Of a DNA stretch of 11,441 nt, positions 1 through 5,998 are shown in pieces (position 1 is the first letter of the stretch; each line of letters begins with the position of its first letter). This DNA comes from Candidatus Peregrinibacteria bacterium RIFCSPLOWO2_01_FULL_48_20 (GTDB taxonomy: Bacteria; Patescibacteriota; Gracilibacteria; UBA1369; 2-02-FULL-48-14): positions 1 to 11,441 of the forward strand of contig MFXB01000009.1 in the NCBI GenBank assembly GCA_001787475.1, in the 5' to 3' direction. The translations under genes and the position numbers were made by a program. The notes under the pieces were generated by a model, which was not told the DNA's origin, ran no database searches, and was given only the letters and a program-made list of their open reading frames with translations.

Positions 1-7
1 CACTTTG

Positions 8-19
8 TGATACAATTGT
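8..19 (+). promoter_or_regulatory. Extended -10 promoter and possible operator of the antitoxin gene
   Basis: TACAAT at 11-16 is one base from the TATAAT consensus, and TG at 8-9 makes an extended -10. The -35 region would lie before the window. The palindrome ACAATTGT (12-19) and the inverted repeat TTGT-gat-ACAA (5-15) overlap the -10. That is where a RelB/DinJ-type antitoxin would be expected to bind and repress its own operon. The boxes are seen directly; the operator role is inference. Confidence 0.45.
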
Positions 20-42
20 TTTGCCTTTAAAGTAAGTAAGTT

Positions 43-327
43 ATGACTACTATAAATGTTCGCACTGACGAAAAACGGAAAAAAGCAGCTACTGCTATTC
101 TTGCTGAAATGGGACTCGACATGAGTAGTGCCATTCAGCTTTTTCTCCAACAGGTTATTGTTACAAAGAGTATCCCTTTCCCTATTCGAACGGTAAATGG
201 ATTCACCCCTGACCAGGAACAGGCTATGCTAAAGGATATGGCTGACCTAGAGGCTGATATTGCTGCTGGAAAAGCAAAGGGTTATTCTTCGGCCAAAGAA
301 ATGGCTGAAGATTTACTCAAAGACTGA
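43..327 (+). CDS. RelB/DinJ-family type II antitoxin
   Basis: A 94-residue protein with the DinJ/RelB layout. A short N-terminal strand (about residues 2-7, TTINVR) leads into helices with the pattern EKRKKAATAILAEMGLDMS (10-28), followed by the typical IQLFLQQV and SIPF segments (31-46). This is a ribbon-helix-helix DNA-binding and dimerisation region. The acidic C-terminal half (residues 55-94) would wrap the toxin. In this family the antitoxin neutralises a YafQ/RelE ribonuclease and represses its own promoter. The stop codon TGA (325-327) shares its last A with the first base of the toxin reading frame, the usual TGATG-like coupling, but here the toxin has ATA instead of ATG. No Shine-Dalgarno is seen before the start. 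The antitoxin is intact while its toxin looks broken. Confidence 0.88.
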   Translation: MTTINVRTDEKRKKAATAILAEMGLDMSSAIQLFLQQVIVTKSIPFPIRTVNGFTPDQEQAMLKDMADLEADIAAGKAKGYSSAKEMAEDLLKD

Positions 328-605
328 TATATAAAATTGTCCCCTCCAAGTAATTTAAGAAAGATTTTAAGAGGCTGGCACGATCGGGTCGTTTTGACGC
401 CTTTCTTTTCAAAAATGTTGTTGATACCTTGGCAAGAGGGGAAAGTTTAGATAAGAAGTACAAAGACCATGAACTACAGGGTGTGCTTAAAGGCGTGCGT
501 GAATGCCACATTAAACCTGATTTACTTTTGGTTTATAAAATCTACGCGGAGAGAGTATTTTTAGAACTCATACGCTTAGGTAGTCACAGCGAATTGTTTG
601 CATAA
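327..605 (+). pseudogene. YafQ-family mRNA interferase toxin, inactivated at its 5' end
   Basis: Read from 327, the frame gives IYKIVPSK-stop-FKKDLKRLARSGRFDAF and continues open to TAA at 603-605. The total of about 92 codons is the normal YafQ length. There are two lesions. The expected ATG at 327-329 is ATA, and codon 9 (351-353) is TAA where GAA (Glu) would fit the family. The rest is well preserved: KDHELQG, CHIKPDLLLVY and LIRLGSHSELF carry the His, His/Asp, Arg, His and Phe that correspond to E. coli YafQ H50, H63, D67, R83, H87 and F91. The first ATG/GTG/TTG codon after the stop is a TTG about 26 codons in, which would drop the N-terminal helix. No frameshift is needed to read 354-605. 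I infer a recently killed toxin beside a live antitoxin. Two sequencing errors are possible but less likely. Confidence 0.82.
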
Positions 606-630
606 GTTCAAAGCTACTTTGGCCCTGAAA

Positions 631-1266
631 CTAGTTGGACGGACAGGCTCCCCAGAGTCCTAAGTTTTGGTCTTGGGCGGATTTTTCGAGGGCTTCGAAA
701 TGGGCGCGATCGGTGACCGGGTATTGTTCGGGGAAGGTGGCCATTCCTGCGCTGAGTAGGGCATCGTTGAGGCGGAGGAAACTGCCATCTTCTTGGAGAG
801 CATCCACGTAGCGAAGACGGCGGCCATAGGGGTCGAGGTCTTCGTTCGCGGGATCGGCGGTGAGGCGAACGGCACGGTTTTTGAGGAAATTGAGCGTGAA
901 GGCGGCGGCCTGCGGGCCATAACATTCGGCGGTGCTGTCGGGTCCGTTGATTTCATTGGTGTCCACAGCGAGCAGTCGGACTTGGAACAGTGCACGGTTC
1001 GGGCCGGAAACGAGAAGGGTATCGCCATCGAGTACGGCAACCACCCAGTAAAGCGTTTCGTCGGTGAGGGCGAGAAGGGTGTTTTTTTCGGGATAAGAAA
1101 GGATGACGGCCGGTTCGGGTTCGAGTGATACTTCTTCTTCAATCACCGAGAGAACATATTTTTCTTCCCACTCTTCTTTCAAGGTTTCGGCGGACGCCAC
1201 GGGTATTTCTTCCATGAGGCCGAGAGTGGTGAAGGTGGCGATGAAGAGCTGAAGAATGGAGTCCAT
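631..1266 (-). CDS. Staphylococcal-nuclease-like (thermonuclease) exported protein
   Basis: A 211-residue protein. The SNase (OB-fold) domain spans about residues 74-207. Residues matching the S. aureus nuclease active site are all present: D80 (VLDGDT), R97 (VRLLAVDT), D102, T103, E105 and R149 (YGRRLRY). The end, LGLWGAC, is typical of the family. It should cleave DNA and RNA with Ca2+. The N-terminus (residues 4-26) is hydrophobic and ends in ASA-E, like a signal peptide cleavage site. It has no positive charge before the hydrophobic stretch, so export is likely but not certain. Residues 27-70 form a variable acidic linker. The ATG at 1264-1266 is the only usable start. The codons upstream run into a stop inside the double-hairpin repeat, and no Shine-Dalgarno precedes it. 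The gene converges on the broken toxin with a 25-base gap. Confidence 0.9.
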   Translation of the reverse strand: MDSILQLFIATFTTLGLMEEIPVASAETLKEEWEEKYVLSVIEEEVSLEPEPAVILSYPEKNTLLALTDETLYWVVAVLDGDTLLVSGPNRALFQVRLLAVDTNEINGPDSTAECYGPQAAAFTLNFLKNRAVRLTADPANEDLDPYGRRLRYVDALQEDGSFLRLNDALLSAGMATFPEQYPVTDRAHFEALEKSAQDQNLGLWGACPSN

Positions 1267-1271
1267 GGTGA

Positions 1272-1314
1272 GTCGCTTACGCGACGGTTTTTCTGTAGCT
1301 CACCTTCGGTGAGT
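1272..1314. repeat. Double-hairpin palindromic repeat, copy 1 (intergenic)
   Basis: This 43-bp unit consists of two perfect inverted repeats. The first is GTCGC-TTAC-GCGAC (1272-1285). The second is CTCACC-TTC-GGTGAG (1299-1313). They are separated by 13 bases. The unit matches 3522-3564 at 41 of 43 positions; the two differences are both in the spacer. It sits 5 bases upstream of the nuclease ATG on the minus strand. The heptamer GGTGAGT occurs at 1267-1273 and again at 1308-1314. A small dispersed palindromic element, comparable to REP/MITE-like or Rickettsia RPE elements, is my inference. Confidence 0.85.
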
Positions 1315-1369
1315 GGGGTGTAATTTAAACACAATTTAAGAAATTTGTCAATAGACCAGTGCTTTCTCC

Positions 1370-1398
1370 TAGTCATGCCGTTTGGCTTTAGTTAAAAT
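1370..1398 (+). promoter_or_regulatory. Candidate promoter for a leaderless hepT-mntA-murLD transcript
   Basis: TAAAAT (1393-1398, 5/6 to the -10 consensus) lies 17 bases after TAGTCA (1370-1375, 4/6 to the -35 consensus). The -10 ends only 6 bases before the hepT ATG. Transcription would therefore start at or next to the start codon, giving a leaderless mRNA. GGAG at 1399-1402 is only 2 bases from the ATG, too close to act as a normal Shine-Dalgarno. Confidence 0.4.
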
Positions 1399-1404
1399 GG
1401 AGCT

Positions 1405-1803
1405 ATGAATCAAAAGGCCATACGCTGGAAGCAACGTTTTCAAAACTTCGAGAAAGCCTTGAAACAACTGGAAGAAGCCGTTCGAGTTAAAAAACCGAGT
1501 AAGCTGGAAAAAGCGGGCATTATTCAGTTTTTTGAAATGAGTATGGAGCTGGCGTGGAAAACATTGAAAGACTACCTGGAAGATCAGGGGAAAGTACTGC
1601 ATTCGCCCAAGGACATTTTAAAACAAGCTTTTCAAGATGAGTTGATTGTTGAAGGAGCTTTATGGCTTAAAGCTTTGGAGGATCGAAACCTTTCTACGCA
1701 TTTGTATGATGAAGAAACGGCAAACAAGCTTGATCAAGCTATTCGTGAACGTTACCTTCCTCAACTCAAAGCGCTTTATGAGCATCTCCACACGGAACTC
1801 TAA
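1405..1803 (+). CDS. hepT: HEPN-domain toxin of a type VII toxin-antitoxin pair (HI0074-like)
   Basis: A 132-residue all-helical protein of the nucleotidyltransferase substrate-binding (HI0074/HepT) family. The HEPN hallmark R-X4-H-X-Y is present as RNLSTHLY (R94, H99, Y101). In characterised HepT proteins R and H form the RNase active site, and the Tyr is AMPylated by MntA, which switches the toxin off. The segment FFEMSMELAWKTLKDYLE (about 42-59) is also typical. The partner nucleotidyltransferase follows with its start inside this gene (1778), a 26-base overlap, so the two are translationally coupled. Family members are usually 120-140 residues, so this one is complete. Whether it is an active toxin here cannot be told from sequence alone. 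Confidence 0.9.
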   Translation: MNQKAIRWKQRFQNFEKALKQLEEAVRVKKPSKLEKAGIIQFFEMSMELAWKTLKDYLEDQGKVLHSPKDILKQAFQDELIVEGALWLKALEDRNLSTHLYDEETANKLDQAIRERYLPQLKALYEHLHTEL

Positions 1804-2119
1804 AATACAAGCTCATGTCGGCGGACTCTCCAAAGAAGAAATCTCAAAAATGGAGGGTATCTTTCATCGTTTTGAGGAATTGGAAAGTGTCATTCTATTC
1901 GGTTCGCGCGCAATGGGGAACTTTAAACGCGGTTCCGATGTGGATTTAGTACTCGTGGGTACTCTTGTTACCGAGGATACTATGTTTCAAGTTCACCATG
2001 CTCTTGAGGAAGAAACTTTGCTCCCTTATTTTTTTGATATTGTCGCTTTTGAAAAAATCGGGAGTTCTGATCTTTTAAAACACATCGATGAACATGGGAA
2101 ACTAATCTATCAACAATGA
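1778..2119 (+). CDS. mntA: MntA-like nucleotidyltransferase antitoxin (minimal nucleotidyltransferase)
   Basis: I place the start at ATG 1778, which gives 113 residues. An earlier in-frame ATG at 1646 would overlap hepT much more and encodes non-family sequence. The MNT signature is complete: FGSRAMG (41-47) and GSDVDLVL (52-59), with metal-binding D54 and D56, and a third acidic residue D87 in YFFDIVAF. The family transfers AMP to the Tyr of the HEPN partner. The end overlaps the next gene as ATGA: the stop TGA is at 2117-2119 and the start ATG at 2116-2118. Translation of the cell-wall gene downstream is therefore probably coupled to this one. The true start could also be a few codons later, since the conserved part begins near LSKEEI (residue 17). 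Confidence 0.88.
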   Translation: MSISTRNSKIQAHVGGLSKEEISKMEGIFHRFEELESVILFGSRAMGNFKRGSDVDLVLVGTLVTEDTMFQVHHALEEETLLPYFFDIVAFEKIGSSDLLKHIDEHGKLIYQQ

Positions 2120-4650
2120 AACGAACGCCACGCAGTTTCATCTTCAAGAGCTATTCCTTTGACCCGCAAAAGGGGCATGCGCGTTTTACGTACGCGATGA
2201 CTTTTAAAGGAGAACCGGACATGGAGTTTGTGGAAAACATTCATCTGCCTAAAAAAGTGGACATGAAAGGAATGCCCGAGGGGCTTTTGGAAAAAGTGCT
2301 GCAAAATGTGCATTTGATTTTGGGGATCAGCTACTACAAACTGTTTTGTCCGGCGAAAGTGGAAGTGCCGTACGCGCTGACATCCGAACAAGCGGAATTT
2401 TGGACGACGGTTTATAGAAAGGGGCTTGGGGAGTTTGCGTATAGGAACGGGCTCGATCAAAGAAAATTCGCGAAGTTTTCCGGTAAAAAAGTGGCGGCGA
2501 ATGCGGTGACTTTCATTCGAAAAAACAGATCGCTTTTGGGAATCGGCGGGGGAAAAGATTCGATTGTGGCCGGGGAACTTTTGAAAACGGCGAAAAAAGA
2601 TTTTGACGGATTTTTGGTGGAGACGGGACGATCGTCGGAAATCGTGCAAAATGTGGCGAAAGTGATGGGAGCGAAATCGGTCCGAGTGAAACGCAATTTG
2701 GATAAAAAACTTTTTAGAAAAATCAAAGGAGCTTTGAACGGGCATGTGCCCATTTCGGCGGTTTTTGCGTTTTTGGGACTTTTGACGGCGGCGCTTTACG
2801 ACTACCGATATGTGATTGTGGGGAATGAACACAGCAGCAATTTCGGGAACGTGAAGTGGAAGGGCGAGGAGGTGAATCATCAGTGGAGCAAGTCGCTCGA
2901 GTTCGAACGGATGTTTCAGGATTATGTGCGGAAGTTTGTGACGCCGGATGTGACGTATTTTTCTTTGCTGCGGCCCTTTTACGAGATTCGCATCGCTGAG
3001 ATTTTTGCAGGAATGAAGAAGTACTTTTCGGTGTTTTCGAGTTGCAATCGTATGTTTAGAGCTCATAAAGAGGTTCCGAAGGGAGGAAGTGAGGGGAAAC
3101 TTCGCCTGCGGCGAGTATGGTGTGGCGCGTGTGCAAAGTGCGCCTTTGTATTTACTTTGCTTGCGGCGCATTTGCCAAAAAAAGAAGTGGTGAAAATTTT
3201 TGGGAAAGATTTGAGCGCGGAGGAACACTTGAAGCCTCTTTTTAAAGACTTGCTCGGCGAAGGAAAAATGAAACCTTTCGATTGTGTGGGGACTTTTGAG
3301 GAAATGCGGGCGGCCTATCGCATGATGCGGGGAGAGAAAACGGATCGCGGAGAAGTTTTTAAAGCTCAAGATTCGGCGGTGCCGACGGAGTTCAAGTTAA
3401 TCGGCATGAAGACTGTGCTTTTGCTCGGTTACGGTAAAGAGGGGAAAGCGACCCACGCCTTTTTGAAGAAGAAATTTCCGAAGTTAAAAGTGGGCATGGC
3501 AGATCAAAAAGACGGGATTGTGTCGCTTACGCGACGGTCTTTCGGTAGCTCACCTTCGGTGAGTAAGAACTATTTAAAAAAACAGGACGATTTTGATTTG
3601 GTGATTAAGACGCCGGGTATCTCAAAACGGTTCGTGACAAGACCGTATACCACCGCAAGCAATTTGTTTTTTGCGGGGATTCGTGAGCGTGGAAATAGGG
3701 TTGTGGGCGTGACCGGTAGTAAAGGCAAAAGCACTACGGCATCGCTGATTGCGCATTTTTTGAAGACAGGTGGAAAGAGGGTTCAACTTTTAGGAAATAT
3801 TGGAAAACCCATGCTCTCGGCGCTGCTTAAGCCCACTGTGAAGGGAGAGATTTTTGTTTTGGAGCTGTCGAGTTATCAGCTCGATGATTTGGCTTACTCT
3901 CCGAACATCGCTGTGGTGACAAATTTGTTTCCCGAGCACATGGATTATCACGGAGGAGAAAAAAATTATTATGAAGCGAAGAAAAACATTTTCCGGCATC
4001 AAGGAAAGGATGATCTTTTGGTCTTCAATGACAAAAATAAAATCTTGAAAGCTTGGGCGAAAGAGGCGACAAATGCGGTGGCTTTTGTGAAAGCGTTGCC
4101 TGTGAAAGAGTTGCCGCTCATCGGGGAGCACAATGAAGACAATGTGCGCGCAGCGGTGACCGTTGCGCAGCTTTTGGGAGTAAAAGAAAGTGCGATCAGA
4201 AAAGGGGTGCTCAATTTTAAGGCTTTGCCTCATCGCTTGGAAAAAGTGGGGACTTTTAAGGAAGTGACTTTTTATGATGACGCGATTTCCACGACGCCGG
4301 AATCAACCATCATGGCACTGAAAGCTCTTAAAAATACGGATACGATTTTTTTGGGCGGCGAGGATCGAGGATACAAATTTGCGGAATTGGAAAAAACACT
4401 CAGAAAAATGAAAGTGCGAAATGTGGTTTTATTTCCGGACACGGGCGAGCGGATGTTGAAATCCAATAAAGGCTTTAAAATTTTGCGGACGCGCAGCATG
4501 AAAGAGGCGGTGAAGTTTGCTTTTGAAATGACAAAACCGGGAAAAGTAGCGCTGCTCAGTTGCGCTTCGCCAAGTTACAGTTTGTGGGAAAATTTTGAGG
4601 AAAAAGGGGATGAATTCCAAAAGTGGATTCGTTATAATAAAAGTACCTAA
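2116..4650 (+). CDS. MurL-MurD fusion: UDP-MurNAc-L-Ala-L-Glu epimerase plus Mur ligase
   Basis: An 844-residue protein joining two enzymes. Residues 1 to about 425 match MurL. An N-type ATP pyrophosphatase loop GIGGGKDS lies at 142-149, NEHSSNFGN at 237-245, EVNHQWSKS at 252-260, FSSCNR at 307-312, and RVWCGACAKC at 333-342 carries a Cys cluster. Residues about 431-844 are MurD: Rossmann GYGKEGKA (438-445), ATP loop GVTGSKGKSTT (531-541), TNLFPEHMDYHG (602-613), GEHNEDN (670-676) and PHRLEKVG (705-712). YDDAISTTPES (720-730) stands in place of the usual DSKATN, a variant that fits an L-Glu-specific MurD2. In Xanthomonas, MurD2 and MurL are separate neighbouring proteins that add L-Glu and then epimerise it using ATP. 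A 15-codon palindromic repeat interrupts the MurD N-domain (residues 469-483). The start is set by the ATGA overlap with mntA and by the MurL N-terminus. Cytoplasmic. Confidence 0.92.
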   Translation: MKRTPRSFIFKSYSFDPQKGHARFTYAMTFKGEPDMEFVENIHLPKKVDMKGMPEGLLEKVLQNVHLILGISYYKLFCPAKVEVPYALTSEQAEFWTTVYRKGLGEFAYRNGLDQRKFAKFSGKKVAANAVTFIRKNRSLLGIGGGKDSIVAGELLKTAKKDFDGFLVETGRSSEIVQNVAKVMGAKSVRVKRNLDKKLFRKIKGALNGHVPISAVFAFLGLLTAALYDYRYVIVGNEHSSNFGNVKWKGEEVNHQWSKSLEFERMFQDYVRKFVTPDVTYFSLLRPFYEIRIAEIFAGMKKYFSVFSSCNRMFRAHKEVPKGGSEGKLRLRRVWCGACAKCAFVFTLLAAHLPKKEVVKIFGKDLSAEEHLKPLFKDLLGEGKMKPFDCVGTFEEMRAAYRMMRGEKTDRGEVFKAQDSAVPTEFKLIGMKTVLLLGYGKEGKATHAFLKKKFPKLKVGMADQKDGIVSLTRRSFGSSPSVSKNYLKKQDDFDLVIKTPGISKRFVTRPYTTASNLFFAGIRERGNRVVGVTGSKGKSTTASLIAHFLKTGGKRVQLLGNIGKPMLSALLKPTVKGEIFVLELSSYQLDDLAYSPNIAVVTNLFPEHMDYHGGEKNYYEAKKNIFRHQGKDDLLVFNDKNKILKAWAKEATNAVAFVKALPVKELPLIGEHNEDNVRAAVTVAQLLGVKESAIRKGVLNFKALPHRLEKVGTFKEVTFYDDAISTTPESTIMALKALKNTDTIFLGGEDRGYKFAELEKTLRKMKVRNVVLFPDTGERMLKSNKGFKILRTRSMKEAVKFAFEMTKPGKVALLSCASPSYSLWENFEEKGDEFQKWIRYNKST
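3522..3564. repeat. Double-hairpin palindromic repeat, copy 2, inside the murD coding region
   Basis: The unit has the same architecture as 1272-1314 and is 41/43 identical: GTCGC-TTAC-GCGAC, a 13-base spacer, then CTCACC-TTC-GGTGAG. It is read in frame as codons 469-483 of the MurL-MurD protein and adds the peptide VSLTRRSFGSSPSVS. The flanking sequence MADQKDGI and NYLKKQDDFDLVIKTPGI would form an ordinary MurD N-domain if joined. This is strong evidence that the peptide is an insertion tolerated in a surface loop. Confidence 0.88.
4633..4638 (+). promoter_or_regulatory. Possible internal -10 box for the SIMPL gene
   Basis: A perfect TATAAT lies at the very end of the murLD coding region, 22 bases before the next ATG. 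The -35 region is poor (atgaat at 4610-4615). It may give the downstream gene its own transcript, or it may be chance in AT-rich sequence. Confidence 0.3.
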
Positions 4651-4660
4651 CCTGCCATTT

Positions 4661-5416
4661 ATGTCTGACAAATCTTTTTTTGATGTCTCTCGACGCGTTT
4701 TCAATCTTTTGCTTGTTTTGGGAGTGATCCTTGGGCTTTTTTGGGTTTTTCGAATTTATGAAATTTGGAACAGTGTGAGCGGAAATTACGCGCGCGAAAT
4801 TACGGTGGAAGCGCAGGGAAATGCTTACGTGGTACCGGACACCGCTGTGATTCAACTGGGCGTGACCACCGACGGGGAGGATTCGGCCACGGTGGTGGAT
4901 GAGAACACCGAAACCATGAATGCGGTTTTGGCGGCGATTAAAGCGCTCGGCATTGAAGAATCCAAAATTAAAACGATCGATTATTATTTGAGCCCAAAGT
5001 ACGAATACGACGATGAAGGAAATTACGCTGAAAACGGATATACCTTGAGCCAAAGTGTGGAAGTGCGTTTGACGGATTTTGAACTCATCGGACAAGTGAT
5101 TAGTGCCGGCAGCGATGCGGGGGCCAATTCTATCGGCAGTGTGAGTTTTGAGCTTGAAAATCCGGAAACGGCAAAAGCCGAAGCGCGTGAAGAGGCGGTG
5201 AACCGCGCCAAAGAAAAAGCGGACCAAATCGTTGAAGCGTCCGGGCTCAATTTGGGTAAAATGGTGAATTACTACGAATACAGCAGTGACGGTTACTATC
5301 CTGTCTACGACATGAGCTACTCCGAAGCGGTCGGTAAAGGAGGTGAGTCCCCGGAAATTGCACCCGGCGAACAGGAAGTAAACCTGACCGTCTCTTTGAC
5401 TTATCAGATTCGCTAG
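4661..5416 (+). CDS. Membrane-anchored SIMPL-domain (DUF541) protein
   Basis: A 251-residue protein when started at ATG 4661, 10 bases after the murLD stop. A longer in-frame start at 4595 would overlap murLD by 56 bases and adds no family sequence. Residues 13-33 form one hydrophobic segment preceded by RR (11-12), so it is a signal anchor with the rest outside the cytoplasm. From residue 45 the SIMPL domain begins (ITVEAQGNAYVVPDTAVIQLGV). It continues through alternating strands and helices (NAVLAAIKALGIEESKIKT, then AREEAVNRAKEKADQIVEASG) to a final strand, NLTVSLTYQI. SIMPL proteins are oligomeric envelope proteins whose biochemical role is poorly known, so I assign no activity. It probably shares the murLD transcript. 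The stop is followed at once by the tRNA promoter. Confidence 0.88.
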   Translation: MSDKSFFDVSRRVFNLLLVLGVILGLFWVFRIYEIWNSVSGNYAREITVEAQGNAYVVPDTAVIQLGVTTDGEDSATVVDENTETMNAVLAAIKALGIEESKIKTIDYYLSPKYEYDDEGNYAENGYTLSQSVEVRLTDFELIGQVISAGSDAGANSIGSVSFELENPETAKAEAREEAVNRAKEKADQIVEASGLNLGKMVNYYEYSSDGYYPVYDMSYSEAVGKGGESPEIAPGEQEVNLTVSLTYQIR

Positions 5417-5423
5417 TTATAAT
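5396..5423 (+). promoter_or_regulatory. Promoter of the tRNA-Leu gene
   Basis: TTGACT (5396-5401, 5/6) and TATAAT (5418-5423, 6/6) are separated by 16 bases, the best sigma70-type match in the window. The -35 lies inside the last codons of the SIMPL gene. Initiation near 5430 would leave a short leader before the tRNA at 5443. Confidence 0.75.
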
Positions 5424-5442
5424 GCGCATCGTATTCTGACGT

Positions 5443-5528
5443 GCCCTTGTGGCGGAATGGTAGACGCGCACGGTTCAGAACCGTGTCCGGGCAACCGGGT
5501 GGAGGTTCAAGTCCTCTCGAGGGCACCA
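5443..5528 (+). tRNA. tRNA-Leu, anticodon CAG
   Basis: The acceptor arms GCCCTTG (5443-5449) and CGAGGGC (5518-5524) pair with one G-T wobble. The anticodon stem CACGG/CCGTG encloses the loop TTCAGAA, placing anticodon CAG at 5476-5478, which reads CUG. A long variable arm (about 5486-5500, TCCGGGCAACCGGGT) marks a class II tRNA, consistent with Leu. The T arm is GGAGG-TTCAAGT-CCTCT. Discriminator A (5525) is followed by an encoded CCA (5526-5528). The total is 86 bases including CCA. Confidence 0.96.
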
Positions 5529-5530
5529 CT

Positions 5531-5558
5531 TTATGCAAAGCTATTTGCATAATTTTTT
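5531..5558 (+). terminator. Rho-independent terminator after tRNA-Leu
   Basis: A perfect 9-bp stem, TTATGCAAA (5531-5539) with TTTGCATAA (5544-5552), has loop GCTA and is followed by six T (5553-5558). It begins 2 bases after the tRNA CCA. The stem is AT-rich, so strength is uncertain, but position and T tract support it. Confidence 0.65.
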
Positions 5559-5590
5559 GAAAATGTCTAAATTGAGATCTTCATTTATTT

Positions 5591-5998
5591 ATGGGAAACG
5601 AAAAAACCATATCGGCTTGCAGAGTTACCGTGGACTTTACACACATTGTGAGGCACCCCGAGTGCACTGCCGGAAGCTTGCGAGAAATGGCCAGAAGAGC
5701 ACAGGAAGAAATGGAGCGATCGACCATTGCCGAAGTGGCAAGGAGTTTACTCAAGGCCATTGCTGAAGTTCTTGAGGAATGGGCGGACCGCAGGCATACC
5801 ATGGGGAGAGTTGCTTCTGTTGTTCAGATGAATTTTGATCGTTTGGCAAGTCTTTTAACCGTTCAAGCGTATGTCCATAATCTTGATCTTTTTTTGAACA
5901 AGCTGTTTAGAGAAAACTTTTCATATGACGTAGAACCCGTCAAAGTTGAATTCCAATGCATACATGACAGCCAGGCGATTTGTGCGGGATTTAATTGA
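5591..5998 (+). CDS. Hypothetical protein, helical, unrecognised
   Basis: A 135-residue protein that I do not recognise. A short N-terminal strand-like stretch (ISACRVTVDF, 7-16) is followed by mostly helical sequence (about 29-110: LREMARRAQEEMERS, VARSLLKAIAEVLEEWADRR, LTVQAYVHNLDLFLNKLF). The C-terminus is strand-like (VKVEFQCIHDS). There is no signal peptide, membrane segment or clear metal motif. Eight of 12 Arg codons are AGA/AGG, whereas neighbouring genes mostly use CGN. This, with its place right after a tRNA, hints at acquisition by transfer. The gene overlaps ybeY tail to tail by 8 bases, with TTAATTGA holding both stops. No Shine-Dalgarno is seen. The open frame is long for the region and its codon choice looks protein-like, so I consider it real. 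Confidence 0.65.
   Translation: MGNEKTISACRVTVDFTHIVRHPECTAGSLREMARRAQEEMERSTIAEVARSLLKAIAEVLEEWADRRHTMGRVASVVQMNFDRLASLLTVQAYVHNLDLFLNKLFRENFSYDVEPVKVEFQCIHDSQAICAGFN

Noticed and set aside
345..356. Programmed frameshift in the YafQ gene
   Set aside because: The frame from the ATA position through the stop to the end is the same frame; a nonsense codon explains it without any shift.
609..621. CAAAG-CTA-CTTTG hairpin between the broken toxin and the nuclease
   Set aside because: The 5-bp stem has no T tract on either side; too weak to call a terminator.
793..1128. Plus-strand open frame opposite the nuclease gene
   Set aside because: The minus strand carries all SNase catalytic residues; the plus frame shows no family.
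2110..3369. A 419-codon open frame on the minus strand opposite murL
   Set aside because: It encodes a His/Arg/Phe-rich sequence with no family, fully opposite an unmistakable MurL domain; it is a shadow of the biased codon use.
3406..4650. Separate translation of MurD from the internal ATG at 3406
   Set aside because: No Shine-Dalgarno, promoter or stop separates the two halves; the frame is continuous, so a fusion is the simpler reading.
4595..4660. Longer start for the SIMPL protein
   Set aside because: It would overlap murLD by 56 bases and place unrelated sequence before a clear signal anchor; ATG 4661 is better.
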